Source: CAZSAK01 sp964605155 (lineage in GTDB: Bacteria; Pseudomonadota; Gammaproteobacteria; SZUA-140). Taken from it: a stretch of 64,000 nucleotides of DNA. The notes under the pieces are model-generated. The model had not been told where the DNA came from and searched no databases. It was given only the letters and a program-made list of their open reading frames with translations. The position numbers and the translations under genes were made by a program. The stretch lies in assembly GCA_964605155.1 (NCBI GenBank), contig CAZSAK010000001.1:1-64000 (forward strand), written 5' to 3'. Positions 16,463 through 25,589 of this stretch are shown piece by piece. The stretch's first letter is position 1, and every line of letters begins with the position of its first letter.

Positions 16463-19400
16463 ATACTGTCATCAAATTCCTGGTTGGTATCGTTGTTTAC
16501 CTAAATGTAGCAATTTGTTTGACCTGTGTTAACAGTACCGTTAATGCATCGACTACGCCACGTTTAAATCTGTGGGTGACAAATGGACAGGTTTTTACAG
16601 TATTGGCCGATCAATCAACCTTGTATATCGGTGGTGATTTTACCTATGTAGGTCCCAGGACGGGTTCAGGCGTGGGGATCGATAAGATAACTGCCGCGGT
16701 CGACGACGCTTATCCGGTGATCAACGGAACAGTCTATGCTGCGGTATCTGATGAATCAAACGGCTGGTATATAGGCGGGTCGTTCACTGATGTAGGCGGT
16801 GTTGCACGTAATAGCATTGCGCATATCTTATCGGATATGAGTGTTGATCCAAATTGGGACCCTAACGTCACCGGTGCGAATGCAACAATTTACACTATGG
16901 CCTATACGGGGACTACTTTATATGTGGGTGGCAGTTTTACCAATATAGGCGGCCAGGCGCGAAGCAATATTGCCAGGCTGGATCCTGTTAATACCGGGCA
17001 GGCGGATGGTACCTGGAATCCTGCTGCCGATGATGTGGTACGGGCGCTGGTGTTATCCAGTGATGACGGTAAACTTTATGTGGGGGGTGATTTTGGCAAT
17101 ATAGGCGGCCAGGCGCGAAGCAATATTGCCAGGCTGGATCCTGTTAATACCGGGCAGGCGGATGGTACCTGGAATCCTGCTGCCGATGATGTGGTACGGG
17201 CGCTGGTGTTATCCAGTGATGACGGTAAACTTTATGTGGGGGGTGATTTTGGCAATATAGGCGGCCAGGCGCGAAGCAATATTGCCAGGCTGGATCCTGT
17301 TAATACCGGGCAGGCGGATGGTACCTGGAATCCTGCTGCCGATGATGTGGTACGGGCGCTGGTGTTATCCAGTGATGACGGTAAACTTTATGTGGGGGGT
17401 GATTTTGGCAATATAGGCGGCCAGGCGCGAAGCAATATTGCCAGGCTGGATCCTGTTAATACCGGGCAGGCGGATGGTACCTGGAATCCTGCTGCTGATA
17501 GGGCTGTAAATGTCCTATTATTTTCAGCACCATCAACCTTGTATATCGGTGGTGATTTCACAATTGTTGACGGCGTTGCTCGCAACCGGCTGGCAGCATT
17601 AGATACGAATGCAGCTACGGCAGGTGCGTACACGCTCAACTGGGATCCTTCTGCGGGAGACTCGGTAAATGTCCTGGCGCAGGATAGCATCAACATATTT
17701 GCAGGTGGCGGGTTTACATCGGTGGGTGGCCAGAAACGAAATAATCTCGCGGCTTTCGGTATCCAGGTGGGAGCGGTAACCTCCTTTAATCCAGACGTCA
17801 ATGACATTGTCCGCACAATGGCAGTCACCCGTGACAGCGATACGATGTATATAGGGGGTGATTTCACGACGGTAACTGCACAGACCCGTAATCATCTTGC
17901 TGCGGTGAACACGCCGACAGGTTCCGTAACCGCCTGGGACCCGAATGCCAATGACATTGTTAGGAATATACTGTTGTCGAATGACGATGATACGCTTTAC
18001 GTGGCCGGAGATTTTTCTTCCTTTAACAGCGGAGCAGGTATTCGGAATTATATCGCTGCGATTGACACTGCCACTGCGGTTGCGACACCATGGGCCCCGG
18101 ATGCCGATGCCATAGTACGCACCCTGAGGTTGTCCAATGATGGAGCCATCATATATGCAGGAGGTGATTTTTCCGTAATCGGCCAGCAGGCCAGCTCAAA
18201 ACTCGCGGCGTTGTCGACTTCAAGTGGCGCTGTAACACTCACTTGGCCAGCCTCTAATCCGGATATTTATGCAATGCAATTATCCTCCGATGAAGGCACC
18301 TTGTATGCCGGCGGCGTGAATGAGCTGGCTGCATTTTCCACAAGCGATACATCATCGGTTGCTACTTTCAACCCGGGTGCAATCGCGGGAACCATCGAAA
18401 CACTGGCTATATCTGTAGACGACCGAATGCTCTATATAGGAGGTTTCTTGACGAATATCGGCGGACTGGCGCGCGCCAATATCGCACGGTATGACATTAT
18501 TGAAGATGCATTAACTGCCTGGGATCCAGGAACGGATGCAGATGTACGTGCTCTGGCGCTGACCGATAACGATACTACCTTATATACAGCGGGAGACTTC
18601 ACAATCATCGGAACTGACGCCGGTACTGAAGATCCGCGTACCAGCATTGCGGCGATACCAATGTTACCACCTGAGACCACCATTGCTCCGGCGCCAGGAG
18701 ATTATACCACCAGTCAGAATGTCACTTTGACCTGTGATGACAATTCGGGATCGGGTTGTCTCGATATATATTACACACTGGATGGCGGCACACCTACAAC
18801 TGCATCAACGATCTACACGGCACCAATTAACATACCAATCGATACCGCCGTAACACTGAAATATTTTTCGATCGATAACGAAGGAACTCATGAAGCTGTT
18901 CAAACGGCGGACTTTGTGATCGATACCACTGCTCCGACGACCACCGCTTCTCCCGGTGCCGGCATTTATAATCTGAATAACGAACCGATCAACCTGATAT
19001 GTACAGATGTGGGGGGGTCGGGATGTGGACCGACATACTATACGACTGATGGCTCTACCCCCACGACTGCTTCTACATTGTATACCGGAGCAATACCAAT
19101 GGATACACTGGAAGGTACGGTAACGCTGAAGTTTTTTTCGATTGATAACGCTGGAAATCAGGAGACAACGATAAACAGTATGGATTATGTGGTCGATATT
19201 ACACCACCAACGATTGTATTATCTCCCTTCAGCGGTACTTATGCACCGCCTCAAACCATCACGTTATCATGTGACGATGGTGGCGGTACCGGCTGTGATG
19301 AGATCTACTATACAACGGATTTGACAGTACCTACTGACCAGTCAACCAAGTACTCCCAGACCGGGCCGCTTACAGTCACAGATGGCATTGTGGTAAGGGC

Positions 19401-19566
19401 CGTGGCGGTTGATGTCGCTGGGAATATGGGCGATATCGTGGTAGGTATTTACACCTTTACGATTGGCGCCGGTGAAAGTCGTAGTGGGGTAGGTGGAATG
19501 AATCCCGTTCTGATACTGGTATTGATCGGATTTGTAGCCCGTTTGCGATATCCCGGGCGTAATTGA
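16453..19566 (+). CDS. Second secreted DUF5122-like repeat protein with chitobiase-C-like modules and GlyGly-type tail
   Basis: 1037 aa from ATG 16453, chosen because it gives a clean signal peptide (SINTVIKFLVGIVVYLNVA) and overlaps the previous stop by ten bases; frames from 16402 add residues encoded inside the upstream gene. It repeats the upstream protein's plan: a first block NLWVTNGQVF, about a dozen propeller repeats (LYVGGDFGNIGGQARSNIA), three chitobiase-C-like modules with CDD/YYTTDGSTPTTAST, then SGVGGMNPVLILVLIGFVAR plus a basic end. That tail resembles GlyGly-CTERM sorting signals cleaved by rhombosortase. Four tandem copies of a 52-residue unit are nearly identical. Probably a paralogous surface protein made from the same transcript. 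Confidence 0.85.
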   Translation: MSINTVIKFLVGIVVYLNVAICLTCVNSTVNASTTPRLNLWVTNGQVFTVLADQSTLYIGGDFTYVGPRTGSGVGIDKITAAVDDAYPVINGTVYAAVSDESNGWYIGGSFTDVGGVARNSIAHILSDMSVDPNWDPNVTGANATIYTMAYTGTTLYVGGSFTNIGGQARSNIARLDPVNTGQADGTWNPAADDVVRALVLSSDDGKLYVGGDFGNIGGQARSNIARLDPVNTGQADGTWNPAADDVVRALVLSSDDGKLYVGGDFGNIGGQARSNIARLDPVNTGQADGTWNPAADDVVRALVLSSDDGKLYVGGDFGNIGGQARSNIARLDPVNTGQADGTWNPAADRAVNVLLFSAPSTLYIGGDFTIVDGVARNRLAALDTNAATAGAYTLNWDPSAGDSVNVLAQDSINIFAGGGFTSVGGQKRNNLAAFGIQVGAVTSFNPDVNDIVRTMAVTRDSDTMYIGGDFTTVTAQTRNHLAAVNTPTGSVTAWDPNANDIVRNILLSNDDDTLYVAGDFSSFNSGAGIRNYIAAIDTATAVATPWAPDADAIVRTLRLSNDGAIIYAGGDFSVIGQQASSKLAALSTSSGAVTLTWPASNPDIYAMQLSSDEGTLYAGGVNELAAFSTSDTSSVATFNPGAIAGTIETLAISVDDRMLYIGGFLTNIGGLARANIARYDIIEDALTAWDPGTDADVRALALTDNDTTLYTAGDFTIIGTDAGTEDPRTSIAAIPMLPPETTIAPAPGDYTTSQNVTLTCDDNSGSGCLDIYYTLDGGTPTTASTIYTAPINIPIDTAVTLKYFSIDNEGTHEAVQTADFVIDTTAPTTTASPGAGIYNLNNEPINLICTDVGGSGCGPTYYTTDGSTPTTASTLYTGAIPMDTLEGTVTLKFFSIDNAGNQETTINSMDYVVDITPPTIVLSPFSGTYAPPQTITLSCDDGGGTGCDEIYYTTDLTVPTDQSTKYSQTGPLTVTDGIVVRAVAVDVAGNMGDIVVGIYTFTIGAGESRSGVGGMNPVLILVLIGFVARLRYPGRN
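16945..17495 (+). repeat. 156-base perfect tandem repeat, three full copies plus partial fourth
   Basis: Copies start at 16945, 17101, 17257 and 17413, each offset by 156 bases (52 codons). By eye the copies are identical until the fourth diverges at 17496. The unit begins ATAGGCGGCCAGGCGCGAAG and encodes one propeller repeat. Perfect in-frame identity at synonymous sites indicates very recent expansion, gene conversion, or assembly-sensitive copy number. Confidence 0.93.
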
Positions 19567-19573
19567 GTTCCTG

Positions 19574-21145
19574 CTAGTGCCTGAAATGCCGTATTCCGGT
19601 GAAAACCATGGCCATGTTATGTTCATTGGCTGCCTTAATCACTTCTGTATCACGTATTGAACCTCCTGGTTGGATCACGGCTGTGATCCCGGTTTGTGCT
19701 GCATTGTCGATGGCGTCGCGGAAAGGGAAAAACGCATCCGAGGCCATGACAGAACCACTTACCTCGAGTTCGGCGTCCTTTGCCTTGATGGCAGCAATGC
19801 GAGCACTGTAGACACGACTCATCTGGCCGGCCCCGATTCCGATGGTCATACCGTTATTGGCATAGACGATAGCATTCGATTTAACATACTTTGCTACCTT
19901 CCAGCTGAACAACAGATCATCCATTTCCTGTTTTGAAGGGTTCCGTTCTGTAACAACATTTAATTCTGGCCGGTTTATCATGCCCGTGTCACGATCCTGG
20001 ATAAGCAGTCCGCCGGTGACGCATTTGTAATCCCAATCTTGATGCCGATTACCGGACCAGGGCCCTGTTACCAGAATTCGTACATTCGGTTTGGCGGCAG
20101 TCACAGCCAGAACATTTTCATCGATGGCGGGAGCGATGATGAGTTCGACAAACTGCCGGCTAATGATTGCCTGTGCGGTTTCAGCATCCAGGATTTGGTT
20201 AAAGGCGATAATGCCGCCAAAGGCGGACGTTGAATCGGCCTGATAGGCATGTTCATAGGCGCTGATAAGTGAATCACCGATTGCAACCCCACAGGGATTG
20301 GCATGTTTGACAATCACGCAGGCGGCCGTGTCTGAAAATTCCTTGACACATTCCAGGGCGGTATCAGCATCAGCAATATTATTAAATGATAAAGCCTTGC
20401 CCTGTAATTGTTGAGCAGTAGAAACGCCGGCATCGGATGGCTGGATATCCAGATAAAATGCAGCTCGTTGATGTGGATTCTCCCCGTATCGCAAATCCTC
20501 TTGTTTGATATATTGCGTGTTAAAGGTATGCGGCAAGTGAAGTCTCTCCTTGACGCCATCGTGAATGCTTCCCAGGTAATTGGCAATATCATCATCATAG
20601 CGTGCAATCTGTTCAAATGCCTTTAGTGCCAGTGAAAAACGCATGTCTTGACTGATAGAACCAGAATTGGCACGTAATTCCTCAATAATGCTTGTGTAAT
20701 CACCGTGATCGATGACCACGCAGACATTTTGATAGTTTTTTGCGGCAGCCCTTACCATGGTCGGCCCCCCTATATCGATGTTCTCAATGGCTTTATCCAA
20801 TTCACATCCGGGGGTGGCAATTGTCTTTGCAAAGGGATAGAGATTGACCACGACCAGGTCGATAAAGTCGATGTTGTAGCGTTCGAGTTCGGCATCATCA
20901 ACTCCCCGTCTGCCGAGCAGGCCGGCATGAATCCTTGGGTGCAGGGTCTTGACACGTCCGCTCATCATCTCCGGGAAACTGGTGTATTCCGAGACATCAG
21001 TGACGGCGATCCCGTTGTCACTCAGAATGGTTGCCGTGCCTCCGGTGGAGAGGACTGAGATATTGAACTCTGCTAATTGACGAGCAAATTCTACAATATC
21101 GGTTTTATCTGAAACACTGATGAGTGCCCGTTTTATTGTGATCAT
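19574..21145 (-). CDS. purH: Bifunctional AICAR formyltransferase / IMP cyclohydrolase
   Basis: 523 aa, normal length. The N-terminal IMP cyclohydrolase (MGS-like) domain opens KRALISVSDKTDIVEFA and carries STGGTATIL and HPRIHAGLLGRR. The C-terminal transformylase domain contains RYGENPHQ, IVKHANPCGVA and SDAFFPFRDAID. It performs the last two steps to IMP. It lies 27 bases after fis in a dusB-fis-purH run. Its stop is only seven bases from the stop of the convergent repeat protein. Confidence 0.97.
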   Translation of the reverse strand: MITIKRALISVSDKTDIVEFARQLAEFNISVLSTGGTATILSDNGIAVTDVSEYTSFPEMMSGRVKTLHPRIHAGLLGRRGVDDAELERYNIDFIDLVVVNLYPFAKTIATPGCELDKAIENIDIGGPTMVRAAAKNYQNVCVVIDHGDYTSIIEELRANSGSISQDMRFSLALKAFEQIARYDDDIANYLGSIHDGVKERLHLPHTFNTQYIKQEDLRYGENPHQRAAFYLDIQPSDAGVSTAQQLQGKALSFNNIADADTALECVKEFSDTAACVIVKHANPCGVAIGDSLISAYEHAYQADSTSAFGGIIAFNQILDAETAQAIISRQFVELIIAPAIDENVLAVTAAKPNVRILVTGPWSGNRHQDWDYKCVTGGLLIQDRDTGMINRPELNVVTERNPSKQEMDDLLFSWKVAKYVKSNAIVYANNGMTIGIGAGQMSRVYSARIAAIKAKDAELEVSGSVMASDAFFPFRDAIDNAAQTGITAVIQPGGSIRDTEVIKAANEHNMAMVFTGIRHFRH

Positions 21146-21172
21146 CTGCCGAACCGGCCTGTTTCACCCATG

Positions 21173-21454
21173 CTAGTTGTTCAAGCCGTATTTCATGAGT
21201 TTCTTGCGCAGTGTGCTGCGGTTAATGCCTAATATCTCAGATGCCTTGCTTTGATTGCCGCGTGCAAATTTCATTACCGCCACGAGCAGGGGATATTCCA
21301 CTTCACTTATGACCATGTTATAGACATCTTTTGCCTCATGACCGTCAAGATCCTTGAAATAGACTTCCAGGGCTGTGCTGACGCATGCGCACAGAGGTGT
21401 TTTACGACGTTCATTTTCAATAGGTATGAAGGAGGGCTTTTTCAGAGAGTTCAT
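21173..21454 (-). CDS. fis: DNA-binding protein Fis
   Basis: 93 aa. The C-terminal helix-turn-helix (FARGNQSKASEILGINRST then LRKKLMKYGL) is nearly identical to Fis. The N-terminal arm is divergent, as usual. Fis bends DNA and controls rRNA, recombination and nucleoid shape. Its ATG overlaps the dusB stop (ATGA), so the gene is translationally coupled to dusB as in enterics. Confidence 0.96.
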   Translation of the reverse strand: MNSLKKPSFIPIENERRKTPLCACVSTALEVYFKDLDGHEAKDVYNMVISEVEYPLLVAVMKFARGNQSKASEILGINRSTLRKKLMKYGLNN

Positions 21455-22437
21455 GCAGCCTGTTCCATATCTGAGTCGAGATTATCGAAGAAGTCATCGA
21501 TCATGGATAATTGCTGCTGCACTGTATCGACCCTGTTAACTGCATGGCGGAAGGCCGCACCACCGGGGCGCCCCTTGCTATACCAGGAGATGTGTTTGCG
21601 CGCTACCCGCAGGCCAACATGCTCCCCATAAAATTCATAGAGTTGTTTGACATGTTCTCTCAATGTGGAACGTATTTCGGATGTCGGTGGTGCAGCAAGC
21701 TTTTCACCAGTACGCAGATAATGCTCTATGAAGGTGAAGATCCAGGGATTACCCTGGGCGGCACGACCGATCATGACGCCATCAGCGCCGGTATGATCAA
21801 GGACCAGTTTCGCCTTTTCAGGAGAAGTGATATCGCCATTTGCAATTATCGGTATATTCACGGATGCCTTGATAGCGGCGATAGTGTCGAATTCAGCAAC
21901 ACCACTGTAACCGCAGGCGCGCGTTCTGCCATGGACGGCGAGCGCCGCGATACCGGCCTGTTCGGCGATTTTTGCAACCTGAACTCCGTTGCGGTGCTCT
22001 TTATCCCAGCCGGTACGGATTTTAAGTGTCACCGGGACATCGACAGCATGGATGACAGCATCCAGGATACGGCCTACGAGCACGGTGTCCTGTAATAATG
22101 CCGAACCGGCCATGACATTGCATACCTTTTTTGCAGGGCACCCCATATTGATATCAATGATCTGTGCGCCATTATCGACATTATAACGGGCGGCATTCGC
22201 CATCAGAACGGGGTCTGCTCCTGCTATCTGTACCGATCGAGGTTCGGATTCACCATCATGATTTGCACGCCTGCGCGTCTTTTCACTGCCCCAAAGCAGT
22301 GAATTTGACGAGACCATTTCAGAGACCGCCATACCGGCACCCAAGCGTTTGCATAGCTGACGAAACGGCCTATCTGTGACGCCTGCCATGGGTGCCAGAA
22401 ACAATTTGTTAACAAGTTGAAAAGGCCCAATTTTCAT
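21451..22437 (-). CDS. dusB: tRNA-dihydrouridine synthase B
   Basis: 328 aa flavoenzyme reducing uridine in the D-loop of tRNA. It shows the FMN-binding TIM barrel start (LAPMAGVTDRPFR), the catalytic cysteine block DINMGCPAKKVCN, KIRTGWD, HGRTRACGYSG and IANGDI. First gene of the dusB-fis-purH run. No strong ribosome site is visible before the ATG. Confidence 0.97.
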   Translation of the reverse strand: MKIGPFQLVNKLFLAPMAGVTDRPFRQLCKRLGAGMAVSEMVSSNSLLWGSEKTRRRANHDGESEPRSVQIAGADPVLMANAARYNVDNGAQIIDINMGCPAKKVCNVMAGSALLQDTVLVGRILDAVIHAVDVPVTLKIRTGWDKEHRNGVQVAKIAEQAGIAALAVHGRTRACGYSGVAEFDTIAAIKASVNIPIIANGDITSPEKAKLVLDHTGADGVMIGRAAQGNPWIFTFIEHYLRTGEKLAAPPTSEIRSTLREHVKQLYEFYGEHVGLRVARKHISWYSKGRPGGAAFRHAVNRVDTVQQQLSMIDDFFDNLDSDMEQAA

Positions 22438-22580
22438 TATTTATTATCGTTTGGTAATGTTATCGTGCGCGTCAAGTTGTCGCGGGACGCCCATGATACT
22501 CGTTCTTCGATCGCCAATAAAGATCCATTTTGATTTCGTTATATCACGTGACTATTGTTGTAGATCAAAGGTGTTGCGGA

Positions 22581-23321
22581 TCAAAGGAATTCGAACTGGT
22601 AGGTGATGGCGTGTTCGCCCGGGTCTAAAATTTGCAAGTCCGCAATCACGGGTATCTGGGGTTTCATACCCTTACCGGTCTCGATCTGTTGCGTAAGGTA
22701 TTCATCAGGTCTGAAGCGGCGGTAGGCAATTTCGTGTCCATCAATATCATAAAAGGTGAGCATGATTAACGGAAACGGCTGGACATAGGGCGCGATATTT
22801 TTCAAGGTGAACTGCACCTGTAATATATGTTGGTTGTCAGGCATATTATGCACCTCGCGGTTAACGATGATCACCTTTGATACATCCCTGCGCAGTGGAA
22901 TTTCACAGGTGGCCACCATACACAGTTTTTCCAGCCACGGACGTAATACCTCGTGCTCGGACAGATCATCGCGTAGAAAATAGGCATTCTGCATTATGAA
23001 TGTCAGCAATAAACCCAGGATTCCTACTGTCCACCAATGTGAAGGCCTTGCAAGCTGGGAATATGCCTGATCAAGCGCGTAAAGTTCCTCAAGGTCGGGT
23101 TTGGGCGGTGTTATTGATTCCGACTCCATGTTCGATGGTGCCAGATCGGATGTGGACCCGATCGTGGTTACGGTGGTCAAATATTCGGGGAATACCCTGC
23201 GAAGAGTGTCCGGGATCTGAATAATTGCTCGACAGTGGTCACAATGCACAAGCTTGATAGGGCTGACTAACGAATCACGCCGCTTATTGAGTGTTCTGCA
23301 TTGTGGACATTGTATCACCAT
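22581..23321 (-). CDS. DUF3426-type zinc-ribbon membrane protein
   Basis: 246 aa from ATG 23321, chosen because the protein then begins MVIQCPQCRTLNKRR, the usual MJ0042-type zinc finger; a longer frame to 23414 would overlap prmA. The zinc ribbon is CPQC...CDHC (residues 4-36). A linker, one transmembrane helix (WWTVGILGLLLTFIMQNAYF) and a C-terminal DUF3426-like domain follow (VNREVHNMPDNQHILQVQFT, then ILDPGEHAI). The function is unknown. Genes of this family commonly follow prmA, as here, with a 34-base gap. Confidence 0.88.
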   Translation of the reverse strand: MVIQCPQCRTLNKRRDSLVSPIKLVHCDHCRAIIQIPDTLRRVFPEYLTTVTTIGSTSDLAPSNMESESITPPKPDLEELYALDQAYSQLARPSHWWTVGILGLLLTFIMQNAYFLRDDLSEHEVLRPWLEKLCMVATCEIPLRRDVSKVIIVNREVHNMPDNQHILQVQFTLKNIAPYVQPFPLIMLTFYDIDGHEIAYRRFRPDEYLTQQIETGKGMKPQIPVIADLQILDPGEHAITYQFEFL

Positions 23322-23355
23322 TGGCTTGTTAAATAGGTTGACCTTTGATTGATGG

Positions 23356-24237
23356 TTACCGGCGGCGGGTTCCGGAAATCCGCACCCATTGCTCGCGTAC
23401 TTCCATATGATCAACGCTAAAATGAGGCTCTAGGGCCGTGGCAACGTCAGTAGTCTGGGTAGTTAATATACCTGAAAGGACGATAGAACCACCGGCGGAT
23501 ATTAGTTTAGCGAAGGTGGGGACAAGCTCGATGATTGGATTAGCGAGGATATTAGCCATCAGACAATCCACCTTGTGTCGTGGTAGGCGGGCGGGCATGA
23601 TCGTCGTTATTTGCTGCTGAACCATGTTAAGATTCGCATTGTGTAATGTGGCTAAAAGTGCCTGGTTATCAATATCGAGTGACCAGACATGACTTGCCCC
23701 CAGTTTCGCCGCTGCTATGGATAAGATACCCGACCCACAACCGTAATCAATGACCTCCCAGCCGGTGATATCCTGTTGATCCAGCCATTCCAGGCATAAT
23801 GCTGTAGTCGGGTGTGATCCCGTTCCGAACGCGAGCCCCGGGTCAAGGATGATGTGTATCCCTGTTTGGGGCGATGAAGCAATCCATGTTGGGAATATCC
23901 ACAATCGGTTACCGAAGCTGAGTGGCTGAATGGTATCCATCCATTTCTCCTGCCAGTCCTGATTTTCCATCCTTTCTATATAATACGGTGGCAAGGAGGA
24001 TACCTGTAATGAGGTTCGCAGGAATTCCAGGACTTGTTTGACGTCTGTCCTCATATCAAAAAGTCCAGTGACGCGGGTACTGTCCCATAACACGGTGACG
24101 TCTGGTGGCGGCTCATAGATTTCATCGTTGTTACCGCTTTGCATTGATACTGTCATAGCGCCCGCTTCACAGAGAAGGTCGCCGAGTATCTGCGCGGTTT
24201 TAGATGTTGTGCAGAGTGAGATTTGCAACCAGGACAT
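23356..24237 (-). CDS. prmA: Ribosomal protein L11 methyltransferase
   Basis: 293 aa. It uses AdoMet to trimethylate ribosomal protein L11. The N-terminal substrate domain starts SWLQISLCTTSKTAQILGDL. The C-terminal Rossmann methyltransferase has DPGLAFGTGSHPTT, VIDYGCGSGILSIAAAKLGA, LDIDNQA and DCLMANILANP, all family signatures. Normal length. No clear ribosome site. It precedes the DUF3426 gene on the same strand. Confidence 0.96.
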   Translation of the reverse strand: MSWLQISLCTTSKTAQILGDLLCEAGAMTVSMQSGNNDEIYEPPPDVTVLWDSTRVTGLFDMRTDVKQVLEFLRTSLQVSSLPPYYIERMENQDWQEKWMDTIQPLSFGNRLWIFPTWIASSPQTGIHIILDPGLAFGTGSHPTTALCLEWLDQQDITGWEVIDYGCGSGILSIAAAKLGASHVWSLDIDNQALLATLHNANLNMVQQQITTIMPARLPRHKVDCLMANILANPIIELVPTFAKLISAGGSIVLSGILTTQTTDVATALEPHFSVDHMEVREQWVRISGTRRR

Positions 24238-24418
24238 AAACTTTTGATTGGAATAAATATGTTAAGGGTTAATCTAGGTTCTTCCACGATCGTCTGGACA
24301 ATTCTAATGCAAGAGGACTAATCTAACTAAAGATTATTACGAATCAAAGCGTACAGCAATCGTTGCCGACTGTTATCTTATGCGAAATAATTGAAAACTT
24401 AGAAGACTTGAGGTTTGA

Positions 24419-25474
24419 CTAAGGGCAAGATGTCGCTACTGGCATCTTTCGTATTGATTGATTGATTATTTTTACAGTCAGGTTTTGCATCAACATAAGG
24501 AATGCCGCGGTAATATTGCGTTGACGACTGTCACCGCAGATGACGTAGTCACGATTTTTATCCAGGATGGTGACGGCTTCTCTCAGTACGCTGAAGGGGA
24601 GATTGATGCTTCCCTCCATATGTGACTTGTGAAACGCGACCGGAGTACGCAGGTCCAGCAATACCGTCTTGCCTTGGTCCAGACTTTTCACCTCATCATA
24701 AGACAACAGTGTTATCAATGGTCTGACAATCAGGGTCATGAATTCACCTCGTGAAAGCGCCAGTAACTTTCCGTCCTCAACCATGATAACTTTATATGTA
24801 TATGGTTCATTGTTAATAAGCAATTCTTCGCCGAAGCCTTCCCCGACATTGATTTCCGTGTATTCCTCTGAACCCTTGTTCTGATGGTTATTCTTTATAA
24901 CACGGCAGCGTCCTTGTACTACGAGATAATAATATTTACTGTCATCTCCCGCTTCGACAAGCACGTCGTCAGTACTGGCCTCTAATAATTCAAAACGATG
25001 CCTCAGCACCTGTTTATATGGCTGTGGCAACCTTGATAACAAGGGTAAATAGAGTGCCTGCTGTATGAACTCCTGTGTCGCAATAGACCCTGTTTCTATG
25101 GGCGGTTGTTTTCGTATGTTACCGGAAACATACTTATGAAGCAGATCAGTATCAATGCTCAGTGTAGTTATGCTAGTTCTTGCCAGGGCCGTTGTGACGC
25201 GGGGTTGTTGGTCGGCGATGGGATTCAAGGCATCGTTTGTTCCTGCCTTCAGGGTCATGACGAGTTCACCATCGGTGATCAGTGCCAACTGGCCGGAGAG
25301 CAGAAACACGGTCAAGTTATCGGTGTCGCCTTCATCGAAGAGATGCCGTCCCGGGGGCAGGCGCTTTATCGTTGAGCGGGATATCAGTTCTTCGCGTGAT
25401 TCCGGGTTGAGCGAATTCAATGGAACCAAGTTATCCAGCTCTATTTCCTCGATCCGTTCCGCTGCTGCGCTCAT
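24419..25474 (-). CDS. Cyclic-nucleotide-binding-like protein with C-terminal rhodanese domain
   Basis: 351 aa, preceded by the strong ribosome site AGGAGGAATTAC. Residues about 15-115 are a cNMP-binding-like beta-roll (LPPGRHLFDEGDTDNLTVFL). Residues about 135-240 form a second one (DDVLVEAGDDSKYYYLVVQG, then VGEGFGEELL). Residues about 250-345 are a rhodanese domain (VLLDLRTPVAFHKSHMEGSI) with the active-site Cys in YVICGDSRQR. No helix-turn-helix is visible, so it is not a CRP-type repressor. The tandem sensor plus sulfurtransferase fusion suggests a signal-gated redox or sulfur protein. The substrate is unknown. Confidence 0.85.
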   Translation of the reverse strand: MSAAAERIEEIELDNLVPLNSLNPESREELISRSTIKRLPPGRHLFDEGDTDNLTVFLLSGQLALITDGELVMTLKAGTNDALNPIADQQPRVTTALARTSITTLSIDTDLLHKYVSGNIRKQPPIETGSIATQEFIQQALYLPLLSRLPQPYKQVLRHRFELLEASTDDVLVEAGDDSKYYYLVVQGRCRVIKNNHQNKGSEEYTEINVGEGFGEELLINNEPYTYKVIMVEDGKLLALSRGEFMTLIVRPLITLLSYDEVKSLDQGKTVLLDLRTPVAFHKSHMEGSINLPFSVLREAVTILDKNRDYVICGDSRQRNITAAFLMLMQNLTVKIINQSIRKMPVATSCP

Positions 25475-25589
25475 GTAATTCCTCCTGTAAATTACACAAT
25501 GTTAATGTGCAATCCCCCTGCTGTTGTTCCAATACACCAAGCCGTAGAGTAATGATATCCGTAAAAGCGTTATAATTATGTGACACAGT

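Noticed and set aside
16945..17495. Regular repeats considered as a CRISPR array
   Set aside because: Units are 156 bases, contiguous, in frame and code for propeller repeats; there are no spacers and no cas genes.
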